Shown: positions 25,495 through 38,771, numbered from the stretch's first letter. The stretch is DNA of 64,000 bases from Sphingopyxis sp. OAS728 (GCF_014873485.1 NZ_JADBDT010000001.1:1302001-1366000), one strand, 5' to 3'. The notes: generated from the letters alone by a model not told the origin. Program-made: numbers and translations.

Positions 25495-26682
25495 ATGATG
25501 CCGTCGTTCAAATCGATCCTGCTTGCCGGTGCCGTCGCGATGCTGCCGTTCGGCGCCGCGGCCCATGCCGCCCCCAAGAAGACGGCCAAAGAAGCCCCGG
25601 TCGCCGAAGTGATTGTGGCCGAGCCGGCGCAGGTCGAAGAAGAACCTGCCACCGACTTCGACAGCGAAGCCTATGCCGCAGAGCAAAAGGCGAAGATGCA
25701 GAAGGAAATGGACGAGGCGGTCGCGCTGATCGAAAAAATGTTCGACACGAGCAGCCTGCCGCCGATCGAGCCGGCGCGCCTGGCGCTCGCGCAAAAGACG
25801 ATGGGCGCGCTGATCCCCGCCGGCAGCATCGAGAAGATGATCGACAATCTTTATGGCAAGATGTTCAAGACGATCATGGGCGAGTTCGGCGGCCAGTCCG
25901 ACCTGATGCTCTCGATCCAGACCGGCGTCGAAAGCGAACAGGTCGCCAAGCTCGACGAAGCGACCAAAAGCAAGATCGCCGACATGTTCGACCCGCACCG
26001 CAAGGAGCGCGAAGACCAGATCACCAAGGTGATCAAGCCGCTGATCAGCGAAGGGCTGGGCGACATGGAACCCCCGATGCGCGAAGGGCTGGCCAAGGCT
26101 TATGCCCGCAAGTTCACCGCGGCACAGCTGACCGACCTCAACGGCTTTCTCGCGACGCCGACCGGCGCGCTCTATGCCAATGAATGGATGGCGCTGCAGG
26201 CCGATCCCGAAGTCATGGTTGCAGTCATCAAGGCGGTGCCGCCGCTGGTCACCAAGTTCATCGACCGCGCGCCGGAGCTGGAGAAGGATTTCAAGGATCT
26301 GCCGAAGGAAAAGCAGCTCTCCGATTTCAGCGACAAGGAGCTCTCCTCACTCGCCAAGCTGATGAAGGTCGATGTGAAGCTGCTGAAGGAACAGCGCGAC
26401 ATGTGGAAGACCGACAGCGTCGAGGCGACCGATGCGGTCGCGGTCGAAGCGGCCGACGATTATGCCGTCGATGCCGCGGCCGACGCGGCGGACGCGGCAG
26501 CCTATGCCGCCGATGCGGCCGCCGACGCGGTTGCGGACCCCGCCTATGACCGCAGCAACTGGTCCGCCGCCGACCTGAAGCGCGTCGAAGATCTTGAACT
26601 CGCCTACGAAAACGCTTCCCTCGCCGCGCAGCAGGCCGCCGAGGAAGCGGCCGAGAACGCGCGCAAGAAGCTACCCGACTAA
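25495..26682 (+). CDS. Exported DUF2059-type protein with Ala/Asp-rich tail
   Basis: 395 aa. A signal peptide (FKSILLAGAVAMLPFGAAAHA) is followed by a helical region containing two copies of a DUF2059-like pattern (EKMIDNLYGKMFKTIMGEF; AKAYARKFTAAQLTDLNGFLATPTGALYANEW). The C-terminus has a low-complexity stretch of about 40 residues built of Ala, Asp and Val repeats (AAADAADAAAYAADAAADA). The start at 25495 is preceded by GGGGAAGGAA; an alternative ATG at 25471 overlaps the gltD stop. It lies between gltD and gltB, so it is co-transcribed with glutamate synthase, though no functional link is known. Confidence 0.8.
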   Translation: MMPSFKSILLAGAVAMLPFGAAAHAAPKKTAKEAPVAEVIVAEPAQVEEEPATDFDSEAYAAEQKAKMQKEMDEAVALIEKMFDTSSLPPIEPARLALAQKTMGALIPAGSIEKMIDNLYGKMFKTIMGEFGGQSDLMLSIQTGVESEQVAKLDEATKSKIADMFDPHRKEREDQITKVIKPLISEGLGDMEPPMREGLAKAYARKFTAAQLTDLNGFLATPTGALYANEWMALQADPEVMVAVIKAVPPLVTKFIDRAPELEKDFKDLPKEKQLSDFSDKELSSLAKLMKVDVKLLKEQRDMWKTDSVEATDAVAVEAADDYAVDAAADAADAAAYAADAAADAVADPAYDRSNWSAADLKRVEDLELAYENASLAAQQAAEEAAENARKKLPD

Positions 26683-26701
26683 ACACTCCGTCAGGACGAA
26701 G

Positions 26702-31234
<4,533 letters not shown>

Positions 31235-31353
31235 CCCGTCGCGGCGGAGGGGCAACCCATCGCATCGCCGCAGGACGTTCACCCCAGCGAAAGCGTCGCT
31301 TCCCTATAAGCGCCGCTTTGCTGACCCCTTGCGTCCTTTGAAAGGATGAAGCC

Positions 31354-31779
31354 ATGACCCGTTTCGCCCTGATCGCCCTGCCCCTGATCGCGCTCGCTGC
31401 GCCGCTGCCGGCGGCCGCCCATGAAATGGAGGGCGCTGTCGCGACGCTCAACGATCCCGTGGCGCAGGACCGGATGGCCGACACCGTCACCGCCATGGTC
31501 GCGGCGCTGATGCAGATGCAGGTCGGCCCGCTCGCAAAAGCTGTCGCGCAGATCGATCCCGAATCCGACGCCGCCTATATCCCGCCCGACGCCACGCTCG
31601 GCGAGATCGCGGGCCGCGATCCCGAATATGCCGAACGCATGGGCGCCGATGTCCGCGCCGGAACGCGCATGGCGGGCCACGCCGCCTCGGCGCTCGCGGC
31701 TTATGCGCCGGTGCTCAAGGACATGGCGCGCGACTTTGCGGCACAATGGGAACGCGAGCGCGAAGCCGCGCGCCGCTGA
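31354..31779 (+). CDS. Small exported protein, unknown function
   Basis: 141 aa. The first 22 residues (MTRFALIALPLIALAAPLPAAAH) form a signal peptide with an AAA cleavage region. The mature part is helical and Ala/Met-rich (DTVTAMVAALMQMQVGPLAKAVAQIDPES) and contains a YIPPDATLGEIAGRDPEY turn. Not recognised. AAGGATGAAG precedes the ATG. It has its own intergenic space of 119 bases after gltB. Confidence 0.75.
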   Translation: MTRFALIALPLIALAAPLPAAAHEMEGAVATLNDPVAQDRMADTVTAMVAALMQMQVGPLAKAVAQIDPESDAAYIPPDATLGEIAGRDPEYAERMGADVRAGTRMAGHAASALAAYAPVLKDMARDFAAQWEREREAARR

Positions 31780-31856
31780 GGCCTAATCCACAATCGCCGG
31801 GGCGGCGCGCGCCATAGACGTTGCGCGCGGCGCCTTGCTGCCGCTATGCCGGTAAT

Positions 31857-32528
31857 ATGTGGCAACTCTATCAATTCCCGCTCTGCCCCTTTTCGCGCAA
31901 GGTCCGCCTGTTGCTGGGCGAAAAAGGCGTTGGTTATGAATTGGTGCGCGAATCGCCGTGGGAGCGCCGCGACGAGTTTATCGACCTGAATCCGGCGGGT
32001 CGTACCCCCGTGATGGTCGATCAGGCGCGCGGCCAAGTGCTGATCGACAGCATGGCGATCGCCGAATATTTCGAGGAAACCGTCGAAGGCAAGGCGATGA
32101 TCAACGGCACGGCCGCGAACCGCGCCGAAATCCGCCGACTGACGTCATGGTTCGACCACGACTTTTATTATGAAGTCACCGGCCCGCTGCTGTTCGAACG
32201 GATGCAGAAACGCATCGTCCACCGCCAGCCGCCCGACGGCGGCGCGCTGCGCGAGGCGATGAAGGCGGCGAACAACCATCTCGACTATGTCGACTATCTC
32301 ATCGACCACCGCACCTGGCTCGCCGGCGCGACGATGAGCCTCGCCGACCTGACCGCCGCCGCGCATATCTCGGTCGCCGACTATCTCGGCGGGATCGATT
32401 GGACGGGGCATGAGCAGACCAAGGGCTGGTATTCGGGCCTGAAGTCACGCCCGAGCTTCCGCCCGCTCCTCGCCGAGCGGATGGAAATCGTGACGCCGCC
32501 GAAATATTATGAGGATGTAGACTTCTGA
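31857..32528 (+). CDS. Glutathione S-transferase family protein
   Basis: 223 aa. The thioredoxin-fold N-terminus is MWQLYQFPLCPFSRKVRLLLGEKG with a Cys-Pro-Phe-Ser start of helix 1, then DLNPAGRTPVMVD with the cis-Pro loop and LIDSMAIAEYFEE. The C-terminal helical domain has WLAGATMSLADLTAAAHISVADYL, the usual Asp N-cap motif. Substrate not predictable. Confidence 0.9.
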   Translation: MWQLYQFPLCPFSRKVRLLLGEKGVGYELVRESPWERRDEFIDLNPAGRTPVMVDQARGQVLIDSMAIAEYFEETVEGKAMINGTAANRAEIRRLTSWFDHDFYYEVTGPLLFERMQKRIVHRQPPDGGALREAMKAANNHLDYVDYLIDHRTWLAGATMSLADLTAAAHISVADYLGGIDWTGHEQTKGWYSGLKSRPSFRPLLAERMEIVTPPKYYEDVDF

Positions 32529-32544
32529 TACGGCACACAGATTA

Positions 32545-32619
32545 GTGCTCCCCGGCGAAAGCCGGGGTCCAGAAGCGCATTATGATGGCATATGGGCCCC
32601 GACTTTCGCCGGGGAACAC
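32545..32619. repeat. REP-like inverted repeat
   Basis: GTGCTCCCCGGCGAAAGCCGGGGTCC and, 24 bases further on, the near reverse complement ending CCGGGGAACAC. Each arm also folds by itself (CCCCGGC...GCCGGGG). It lies between convergent genes, the typical place of REP/terminator-like repeats of this kind in sphingomonads. Confidence 0.75.
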
Positions 32620-32631
32620 GAATCCTCGGCC

Positions 32632-33225
32632 TCAGCAGCCCTTATATTTCCAGTTCCGGTCCTTGCCCTCGGCGACCTGCGCGACGATCGTTTCGATGCG
32701 TTTGACGCGCGTTTCCTCGCGCTTCGCCTCTAGCACCCATTCGATATAATCGCGGCGCTTGCCGGGCGAGAAGGCATCCCAATGGCCTTGCGCCGCGGGA
32801 TTGGCCTTGAGCGCGGCACCCAGATCGTCGGGCAGACCGAGCGCCGCTTTTGGCTTTGGCGCCGCCCGCTTGGGCTTACCCTGGGCGCACAGCGCCGCCG
32901 CCTTCCTGATATAGTCCGCCATCTGCTCGTCGGATGGCAGGTCGGCGAGCGACCCAAGCCGCCCCATGCTCCCCATGGCCCCGGTATCGCGCGGCGAGCC
33001 CGTCACCTCTTCATCGCGCCAGAAACCAAAGGTCGCATGTTCCTTGAACGCGGCCATGCCCGCGAGATTCTCGCCGTTCAGGACGAAATGCGGCACGCCC
33101 CATTTCAGCGTCTCCTGCGAGCCCGGCGCATGTTTATGCACCAGTTCGCGAAGATGATTGAGGATCGGCTGCGCGAACGGCTGGCGCTTCGCGATATAAT
33201 CGTCGACGCGCTGGTCGCGGCTCAC
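32632..33225 (-). CDS. YdeI/OmpD-associated family protein
   Basis: 197 aa with a DUF1801-like N-terminal domain (HLRELVHKHAPGSQETLKWGVPHFVLNGENLAGMAAFKEHATFGFW) and a C-terminal YdeI domain (FSPGKRRDYIEWVLEAKREETRVKRIETIVAQVAEGKDRNWKY). Members are poorly characterised. The start is GTG and overlaps the ubiG stop as GTGA, so the two are coupled, though no link to quinone synthesis is known. Confidence 0.85.
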   Translation of the reverse strand: MSRDQRVDDYIAKRQPFAQPILNHLRELVHKHAPGSQETLKWGVPHFVLNGENLAGMAAFKEHATFGFWRDEEVTGSPRDTGAMGSMGRLGSLADLPSDEQMADYIRKAAALCAQGKPKRAAPKPKAALGLPDDLGAALKANPAAQGHWDAFSPGKRRDYIEWVLEAKREETRVKRIETIVAQVAEGKDRNWKYKGC

Positions 33226-33947
33226 ACCGCGTGCCTCGCGGCGACCAGATAGTTTAGCGCCTCGCTACCGCCGAGCTTGAAGCCCTTCGCGGGCGATGGC
33301 GACAGGCCGGTGCGGTCGATGACCTCCAGCCCGGCGCCTTCGAGCAATTCGGTCAATTCTTCAGGTTTAAGGAACTGGTCCCAGTCGTGCGTCCCCCGCG
33401 GTACCGCGCCGATGCGCTCCGCGGCTTCGACGAGCAGCAGCTTCGACAGCGCGGTCCGGTTCGGGGTGGACAGGATCATCAGTCCGCCAGGCGCGAGCCG
33501 CGCCGCGAGTTCGGCGATGAAAGCGGCGGGATCGGTGACATGCTCGACGACCTCCATCGAGGTGACGAGATCGAAGGTCGCCGGCGGCAGCGCGGCCAGT
33601 TCGCCCGCGAAATAGGTAATCGCCAGCCCCTGCCCCGCGGCATGATCGCGCGCAGCAGCAATATTCTCGGGTGCCGCGTCAACGCCGGTGACCTTCGCCC
33701 CCATTCGGGCGAGCGGTTCGGCAAGCAGACCCGCGCCGCACCCGACGTCGATCGCCGTCCGGCCCGCAAGCGCGTGACGCTCGCGTGCATCGACCTGCCA
33801 ATGCGCGTCGATCTGATCGCGGATATAGGACAGCCGCACCGGGTTGAGCTTGTGCAGCATCGCCGACGACCCATGCGGATCCCACCAGTCGGCGGCGAGC
33901 GCCCCGAAATGGGCGGCTTCGTGCGGATTGATCGTGGCAGCACTCAT
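33222..33947 (-). CDS. ubiG: 3-demethylubiquinol 3-O-methyltransferase
   Basis: 241 aa. The start region NPHEAAHFGALAADWWDPHGSSAMLHKLNPVR is the UbiG signature, with the SAM loop AIDVGCGAGLLAEPLARMGAKVTGVD and the later TSMEVVEHV and LSTPNRT. It catalyses the two O-methylations in ubiquinone synthesis. ATG 33947 is preferred over the one at 33983, which would add a 12-residue tail absent from the usual protein. Confidence 0.96.
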   Translation of the reverse strand: MSAATINPHEAAHFGALAADWWDPHGSSAMLHKLNPVRLSYIRDQIDAHWQVDARERHALAGRTAIDVGCGAGLLAEPLARMGAKVTGVDAAPENIAAARDHAAGQGLAITYFAGELAALPPATFDLVTSMEVVEHVTDPAAFIAELAARLAPGGLMILSTPNRTALSKLLLVEAAERIGAVPRGTHDWDQFLKPEELTELLEGAGLEVIDRTGLSPSPAKGFKLGGSEALNYLVAARHAV

Positions 33948-34107
33948 GCCCTGCGATGTGGCACCGCGCCTCGCGCCATGCAAGAAATTCTATCCGCCGC
34001 ATACGAAGCCGGTCTTGCCATCGCCCCTCCCCTTCCCTAACGACGCGAGCGCCGCAGAAATGCTTGGAAAAGTTGCGGCGGAAACCAGATCAGGAAAGCG
34101 GGGCGAG

Positions 34108-35355
34108 ATGGCGCGGATCGTGATGAAATTCGGGGGCACGTCGATGGCGGGCACCGAGCGGATTCGCACCGTGGCGAAACTCGTCGCGCGCGAAGTCGCC
34201 AATGGCAACGAAGTCGCCGTGGTCGTCTCGGCGATGGCGGGCGAGACCGACCGGCTCGTCAATTTCTGCCGCGAGGCGAACCCGCGCTACGACCCCGCCG
34301 AATATGACGTCGTCGTCGCCGCGGGCGAACAGATCACCTCGGGCCTGCTCGCCCTCACTTTGCAGGCAATGGGCACCCCCGCGCGCAGCTGGCTCGGCTG
34401 GCAACTCCCGATCCGCACCGAAGAAGCGCACGCCCGCGCGCGCATCGCCGACATCGACACCGGCGCACTCGGCGCCGCGATGGCAAAGGGCGAAGTCGCG
34501 GTCATCCCGGGCTTCCAGGGTCTGATGGACGACGGCCGCGTCTCGACACTTGGCCGCGGCGGCTCGGACACGAGTGCCGTGGCCGTTGCCGCGGCGCTCA
34601 AGGCCGACCGCTGCGACATCTACACCGACGTCGACGGCGTCTACACGACCGACCCGCGCATCGTCGCCCGCGCGCGCAAGCTCGACTACGTCACCTATGA
34701 GGAAATGCTCGAACTCGCGAGCGTCGGCGCGAAAGTGCTCCAGACCCGCTCGGTCGGACTCGCGATGAAAGAGGGCGTGCGTGTGCAGGTGCTCTCGAGC
34801 TTCGTCGAGGGCGACGAGGCTCCCAAAAAAGGCACGATGATCGTCAGCGACGAGGAAATAGAGGAACATCAGATGGAACGGCAGCTGATCACCGGCATCG
34901 CCCACGACAAGAATGAAGCGAAGATCATCGTCACGCGCGTTCCCGACAAGCCGGGCGCGGTCGCGAACATCTTCGGCCCGCTCGCCGCGGCCGGGATCAA
35001 CGTCGACATGATCATCCAGAACGTCGGCCGCGAGAAGGGCGAGACCGACGTGACCTTCACCGTCCCCGGCACCGACCTCCTCCGCTCGATCGACCTGCTC
35101 GAAGCCGCGAAGGAAAAGATCGGCTTCAACCGCATCATCAGCGACGACAAGGTCGCCAAGGTCAGCGTCGTCGGCGTCGGCATGAAGAGCCACGCGGGCG
35201 TCGCAAGCACGATGTTCCGCGCGCTCGCCGATCGCGGCATCAACATCCAGGCAATCTCGACCAGCGAGATCAAGGTCAGCGTGCTGATCGACGAGGACGA
35301 GACCGAACTCGCGGTGCGCGTCCTCCACACCGCCTACGGGCTCGACGCCGACTAA
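34108..35355 (+). CDS. lysC: Aspartate kinase
   Basis: 415 aa. The kinase domain opens with MARIVMKFGGTSMAG and has VVSAMAGETDRLV, TLGRGGSDTSAVAVAAAL and the DIYTDVDGVYTTDPR region. Two ACT domains follow (ITRVPDKPGAVANIFGPLAAAGINVDMI; VSVVGVGMKSHAGVASTMFRALADRGINIQAISTSEIKVSVLI), so lysine/threonine feedback is expected. It makes aspartyl phosphate, first step of the lysine, threonine and methionine pathway. An internal start at 34873 may give a separate regulatory subunit. Confidence 0.97.
   Translation: MARIVMKFGGTSMAGTERIRTVAKLVAREVANGNEVAVVVSAMAGETDRLVNFCREANPRYDPAEYDVVVAAGEQITSGLLALTLQAMGTPARSWLGWQLPIRTEEAHARARIADIDTGALGAAMAKGEVAVIPGFQGLMDDGRVSTLGRGGSDTSAVAVAAALKADRCDIYTDVDGVYTTDPRIVARARKLDYVTYEEMLELASVGAKVLQTRSVGLAMKEGVRVQVLSSFVEGDEAPKKGTMIVSDEEIEEHQMERQLITGIAHDKNEAKIIVTRVPDKPGAVANIFGPLAAAGINVDMIIQNVGREKGETDVTFTVPGTDLLRSIDLLEAAKEKIGFNRIISDDKVAKVSVVGVGMKSHAGVASTMFRALADRGINIQAISTSEIKVSVLIDEDETELAVRVLHTAYGLDAD
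34861..34875 (+). promoter_or_regulatory. Likely internal ribosome binding site and start for a LysC regulatory (beta) subunit
   Basis: GAGGAA is followed after six bases by an in-frame ATG at 34873. The peptide from this ATG (MERQLITGIAHDKNEAKI) aligns in position with the start of the separate beta subunit of Corynebacterium glutamicum and Bacillus aspartate kinases, which begins at the same point between kinase and ACT domains. It would give a 160-aa ACT-only polypeptide. Confidence 0.45.
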
Positions 35356-35390
35356 GTTTTAAGGGCGGGCCGTGTTTCGCGCCCGCCCGC

Positions 35391-35885
35391 TCAATTCCAG
35401 TCGCGCGCCATGAAGCGCTCCTTTGCCCCGCTCAAAACGCCGACCGCGCGCTCGACATTGCGTTGCCTGGCCGCATCCGATTTGAGATTGGCGAGATAGC
35501 GCAGGACTTCCTTTTTCAGGCCGGGCGTCAGGCCGTCCCATCGGGCCTTGGCCAACGGATTTCCGTCGAGGCGCGAAGCGAATTCGGGCAGCATCTCATG
35601 CTGCGGCCCGGCCCTGTAGGCGTCGTCGAAGACGAGCGTCACCTCGACCGTATCGCCGACCTCGGTGCCCGAGGCGCCGCGCACGCTGCCGTCGAGATAG
35701 AGATAGAAGCTGCCGTCGCCCGCCGGCATCATATTGACCGGCCAGGCGGGATCGGGCTTGCCATTCAACTGCACCAGAATGGGCATCGGCCTTTTCCAGT
35801 CGGGCTTGATCCGCCGCGCCCGCGCGGCGCTCACCAGCACATAGGGATTGATGCCTCTAAGCTCGATCTTGGCTTTGAAATTCAT
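35391..35885 (-). CDS. DUF1905 / YdeI-OmpD-associated protein
   Basis: 164 aa. The N-terminal half is a DUF1905-type beta domain (INPYVLVSAARARRIKPDWKRPMPILVQLNG...GDGSFYLYLDGSVRGASGTEVGDTVEVTLVFDD). The C-terminal half holds the YdeI motif (ALAKARWDGLTPGLKKEVLRYLANLKSDAARQRNVERAVGVL). Function unknown. A second YdeI-type gene occurs at 32632-33225, but the two do not look like close copies. Confidence 0.85.
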   Translation of the reverse strand: MNFKAKIELRGINPYVLVSAARARRIKPDWKRPMPILVQLNGKPDPAWPVNMMPAGDGSFYLYLDGSVRGASGTEVGDTVEVTLVFDDAYRAGPQHEMLPEFASRLDGNPLAKARWDGLTPGLKKEVLRYLANLKSDAARQRNVERAVGVLSGAKERFMARDWN

Positions 35886-35928
35886 GCCTGATCCGTAGCA
35901 GAAGGATCAGGGTGGCGTGAGCCCCGGT

Positions 35929-36504
35929 TTAGGCGGCCGCACCGATATCCGCCGCACGGCGGCGCTGACGCGCCTGCCCGACGAAATGCACCACGGCGAT
36001 GTGGATCGCAAACAGCCCGAATTTCGACGCCAACGGAAAGACCCCGATGAACAGCGGCCACCAGCTCGTAAAGAAGAGCGCAATCACGAGGTTCAGCCCC
36101 GCGCTCGCGAACATCAACGCAGCCCAGATCATGCCGAACCGGTCCATGACATCACCGACCAGCGCCATCTGTTCGGGCGGGATATAGCGGTTCAACCAGC
36201 CCTTGCGCAGCATCACCGTGCCGACGATCAGATACACCACCGTCGGCTTCGCCATCACGAAGCGCGGGTCGCCGGTCAGCAGGGTGGCGGCGGCGGTGAA
36301 GAGCACCGACGCCAAGCTGATCCACTGCAACGCCGCGACCTGATGCCCGCGCGCCAGTTCATAGCCGACCACCGCGACCGCGACGACGGTTCCCGCGATC
36401 ACGGCGGGAACGATCCCGGCGCCGGCGGCAAGCAGGATGGCAAAGACGATGATTCCCAGGGAATCGAAAAGCATCGGCCCCAGGGCATAGAGCAAGGTAC
36501 GCAT
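35929..36504 (-). CDS. YciB/septation protein A family membrane protein
   Basis: 191 aa with five or six hydrophobic segments and the family-like features LLYALGPMLFDSLGIIVFA and TGDPRFVMAKPTVVYLIVGTVML. YciB proteins sit in the inner membrane and in enterobacteria affect envelope and septum. The AAGGA ribosome binding site abuts a perfect hairpin (36516-36554), which may control translation. Confidence 0.85.
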   Translation of the reverse strand: MRTLLYALGPMLFDSLGIIVFAILLAAGAGIVPAVIAGTVVAVAVVGYELARGHQVAALQWISLASVLFTAAATLLTGDPRFVMAKPTVVYLIVGTVMLRKGWLNRYIPPEQMALVGDVMDRFGMIWAALMFASAGLNLVIALFFTSWWPLFIGVFPLASKFGLFAIHIAVVHFVGQARQRRRAADIGAAA

Positions 36505-36515
36505 GACCCGTCCTT

Positions 36516-36554
36516 TCGCGCTGCAATGTTATCGACGTCAACATTGCAGCGCGA
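36516..36554. promoter_or_regulatory. Perfect 15-bp inverted repeat against the yciB-like ribosome binding site
   Basis: Arms TCGCGCTGCAATGTT (36516-36530) and its exact reverse complement (36540-36554) flank a nine-base centre that itself contains GACGTC. On the yciB-like transcript the stem ends at the base directly before AAGGA, the ribosome binding site. It may be a repressor operator, an attenuator, or an RNA structure limiting translation. An imperfect TTGACC -35-like element lies upstream at 36564-36569. Confidence 0.6.
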
Positions 36555-36634
36555 ACCGAGTCGGGTCAAGTCGAAATTGACATTGTTAACATGGGCCCGC
36601 GACAGGGTGCGGCGCGCACGCGGCGAACCGAGCC

Positions 36635-37756
36635 TCAGTCGCGCAGCCGCACCTTCGCCGTCACCGACAGGCCGGGCCGCAACTGCGCCAGTGCCGCCTG
36701 CCCCGGATCGAGCCGGATTCGTACCCCCACGCGCTGGACGATCTTGGTGAAATTGCCCGAACCGGGTTCGAAGGGCAGCAGGGTAAACTCGCTCGCCGAC
36801 CCCGGCGCGAGGCTTTCGATCGTCCCGGTCAGCGTGTCGCCGAGCGCGTCGACATAGACGTCGGCCTTCTGCCCGGGCCGCATTTCGCGCGTCTGCGTTT
36901 CCTTGAAATTGGCGACGACATAGATCGAACGCACCGGCACCACCGACAGCAGCCGGGAGCCGGGTTGGACATAGTCGCCAACCTGGATACGCCGGTTCCC
37001 GACGACGCCGTCGATCGGCGCGGCGACGAGCGTGTGCCCGCGGTCGAGCTTGGCCAGCGCGAGCGCGGCGCGCGCCTTCGCCGCAGCCGCTTCGGCGGCC
37101 TGCACGCGCGCAGCTAGGATCGGCCCCTTGGCGCGCGTCACCGACGCTTCTTCGATGCTCGCGCCAAGGTCGGCGCGCGAACGCTGCGCCGCCGAGGCCG
37201 CCCCGACCGCGGTCGCGTCGACCTGCTCGGCGTCGCGCCGTGTCACAAAGCCATCGACGAGCAGCGCGTTATAGCGCCGCCGGTCGGCCGCGGCGCGCGC
37301 GGATTCGGCGTCGGCGGCGGCGATCTGGGTGTTGATCGAACGGATGTGCGCGGCGGCAAGCTTCTGCTCGGCTCCGAGCGAGGCGAGCGTCGCGCGCGCT
37401 GTCGCGACCTGCGCATCGGCGTCGGCAACCGCGGCCTCGGCCTCGAGTAGCCGCGAGTCATAGTCGCGTACGTCGATGCGGACGAGCGGGTCGCCCGCCC
37501 TCACCGCCTGATTGTCACGCACGAGCACCGCGGTGACCAACCCGCCGACGCGCGGCGCGACCTCGCTCGCATCGGCCTGCAGATAGGCGTTGTCGGTCGA
37601 TTCCGACGTCCGCGGCGCGGTGAGCCACCAGATGCCCACTGCGGCGATCACTAACGCGATCAGCCCGATCTTCCACGCCTTTTTCGGCAGCGCGATGCGG
37701 CGACGCCCCATGTCCTTGGCCGGCGCCTCAGCCTCGATGGCGGCCTGCACATTCAT
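36635..37756 (-). CDS. HlyD/EmrA-type membrane fusion protein of an efflux pump
   Basis: 373 aa. One N-terminal membrane segment (AWKIGLIALVIAAVGIWWLTA) is followed by the first lipoyl half, a long coiled coil rich in Ala and Arg (about 90-210), and then the second lipoyl half and beta-barrel (TLVAAPIDGVVGNRRIQVGDYVQPGSRLLSVVP, VVANFKETQTREMRPGQKADVYVDAL). This is the periplasmic adaptor that pairs with an EmrB-type pump; the pump is the divergent gene at 38815. Its start overlaps the thioesterase stop as ATGA. Confidence 0.93.
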   Translation of the reverse strand: MNVQAAIEAEAPAKDMGRRRIALPKKAWKIGLIALVIAAVGIWWLTAPRTSESTDNAYLQADASEVAPRVGGLVTAVLVRDNQAVRAGDPLVRIDVRDYDSRLLEAEAAVADADAQVATARATLASLGAEQKLAAAHIRSINTQIAAADAESARAAADRRRYNALLVDGFVTRRDAEQVDATAVGAASAAQRSRADLGASIEEASVTRAKGPILAARVQAAEAAAAKARAALALAKLDRGHTLVAAPIDGVVGNRRIQVGDYVQPGSRLLSVVPVRSIYVVANFKETQTREMRPGQKADVYVDALGDTLTGTIESLAPGSASEFTLLPFEPGSGNFTKIVQRVGVRIRLDPGQAALAQLRPGLSVTAKVRLRD

Positions 37757-38169
37757 TGCTGGATCACCAGCAGTGTCGATGTCGCAGTCGCGAGAATGCG
37801 CCCCTCGCCGTCGGTCAGCTTCGCCTCGACATAGGCGACGCGGCGCCCGATCGAAATCACCCGCCCCTCGGCGCGCACCTTGCCCGTCTTGCCCGTCATC
37901 GCCTTGAGGTAAGAGGTTTTGAGTTCGAGCGTCGTCATCGCCTGATCGTCGGCCAGCCTGGTCACGACCGCGATGCCGCAGGCGGAATCGAGCAGCGTCG
38001 CGGCATAGCCGCCATGGACAATCCCCATCGGATTATAATGTTCGGGTCCGGGCACGCCCTCGAACGCCGCCCAGCCCTCGCCCGCATCGACAAGCTCGAA
38101 CCCCAGCGTCTCACCGATCGGCGGGCGTCCGCCTGTGGCGATCAGCCCCTGCACTTTGGCGAGCGTCAT
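37753..38169 (-). CDS. PaaI-type hotdog thioesterase
   Basis: 138 aa. The hotdog core HYNPMGIVHGGYAATLLDSACGIAVV is the conserved central helix of PaaI/YbgC-like acyl-CoA thioesterases, followed by a strand-rich C-terminus (TSYLKAMTGKTGKVRAEGRVI). It starts at an ATG overlapping the TetR stop as ATGA and ends overlapping the adaptor start, so it is fully embedded in the efflux operon. The substrate is unknown. Confidence 0.9.
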   Translation of the reverse strand: MTLAKVQGLIATGGRPPIGETLGFELVDAGEGWAAFEGVPGPEHYNPMGIVHGGYAATLLDSACGIAVVTRLADDQAMTTLELKTSYLKAMTGKTGKVRAEGRVISIGRRVAYVEAKLTDGEGRILATATSTLLVIQQ

Positions 38170-38759
38170 TGTGCGGTCTCCAGTCCGTAACGCCGGGTGA
38201 TGCTCGCATGCGTGTCGGCGAGCATCGCATCGGACAGCGCCGGGTCGCCCACCGCGCGCGCGAGCGCGACGCCGCCGACGAGCTGCGCCAGCAGCGCATG
38301 CGATTCCGCTTGCGGGTCGGCATAGCCAAGCTTTGCGAGCGGCGCCGCGAGACGGCCTGCAATCCCTTCGACTCCCGCCCCGAAGCGTTCGCGCGTAGCA
38401 GGCTGTGAACGCGCGAAATCGCCCGACAGGGTCGGCAGCGGGCAACCCCGATCACGACTGTCGCGATGCTTGGCCGACAGATAGAAATCGACATAGGCGC
38501 GCAAAACGCCGCGCGGATCGCCATCATGATCGATCCGCTCGGTCCGCGCCCGCGCGTCGGCGAACATCGTCCCGATCGCTTCCTTCACCAGCGCGTCCTT
38601 CGACGGAAAATGCGCATAGAAGCCGCCGTGAGTCAGCCCCGCGCGCGCCATGATTCCGGCAACCGCGACGTTGTCGGGGCCCTTCGCGCGGATTTCCTTC
38701 GCCGCCTCTTTCAGCACGCGCTCGCGCGTCTCTGCCTTGTGCTCGGTTGAATAGCGCAC
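38166..38759 (-). CDS. TetR-family regulator of the efflux locus
   Basis: 197 aa. An N-terminal helix-turn-helix (TRERVLKEAAKEIRAKGPDNVAVAGIMARAGLTHGGFYAHFPSKDALVKEAI) precedes a helical ligand-binding domain. It heads an operon with the thioesterase and adaptor genes and diverges from the MFS pump gene. The 55 bases between the two starts hold a short AT-rich palindrome (38772-38788), the presumed operator, so the regulator probably represses both directions. Confidence 0.92.
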   Translation of the reverse strand: MRYSTEHKAETRERVLKEAAKEIRAKGPDNVAVAGIMARAGLTHGGFYAHFPSKDALVKEAIGTMFADARARTERIDHDGDPRGVLRAYVDFYLSAKHRDSRDRGCPLPTLSGDFARSQPATRERFGAGVEGIAGRLAAPLAKLGYADPQAESHALLAQLVGGVALARAVGDPALSDAMLADTHASITRRYGLETAQ

Positions 38760-38771
38760 TTGCGTCTCCTT

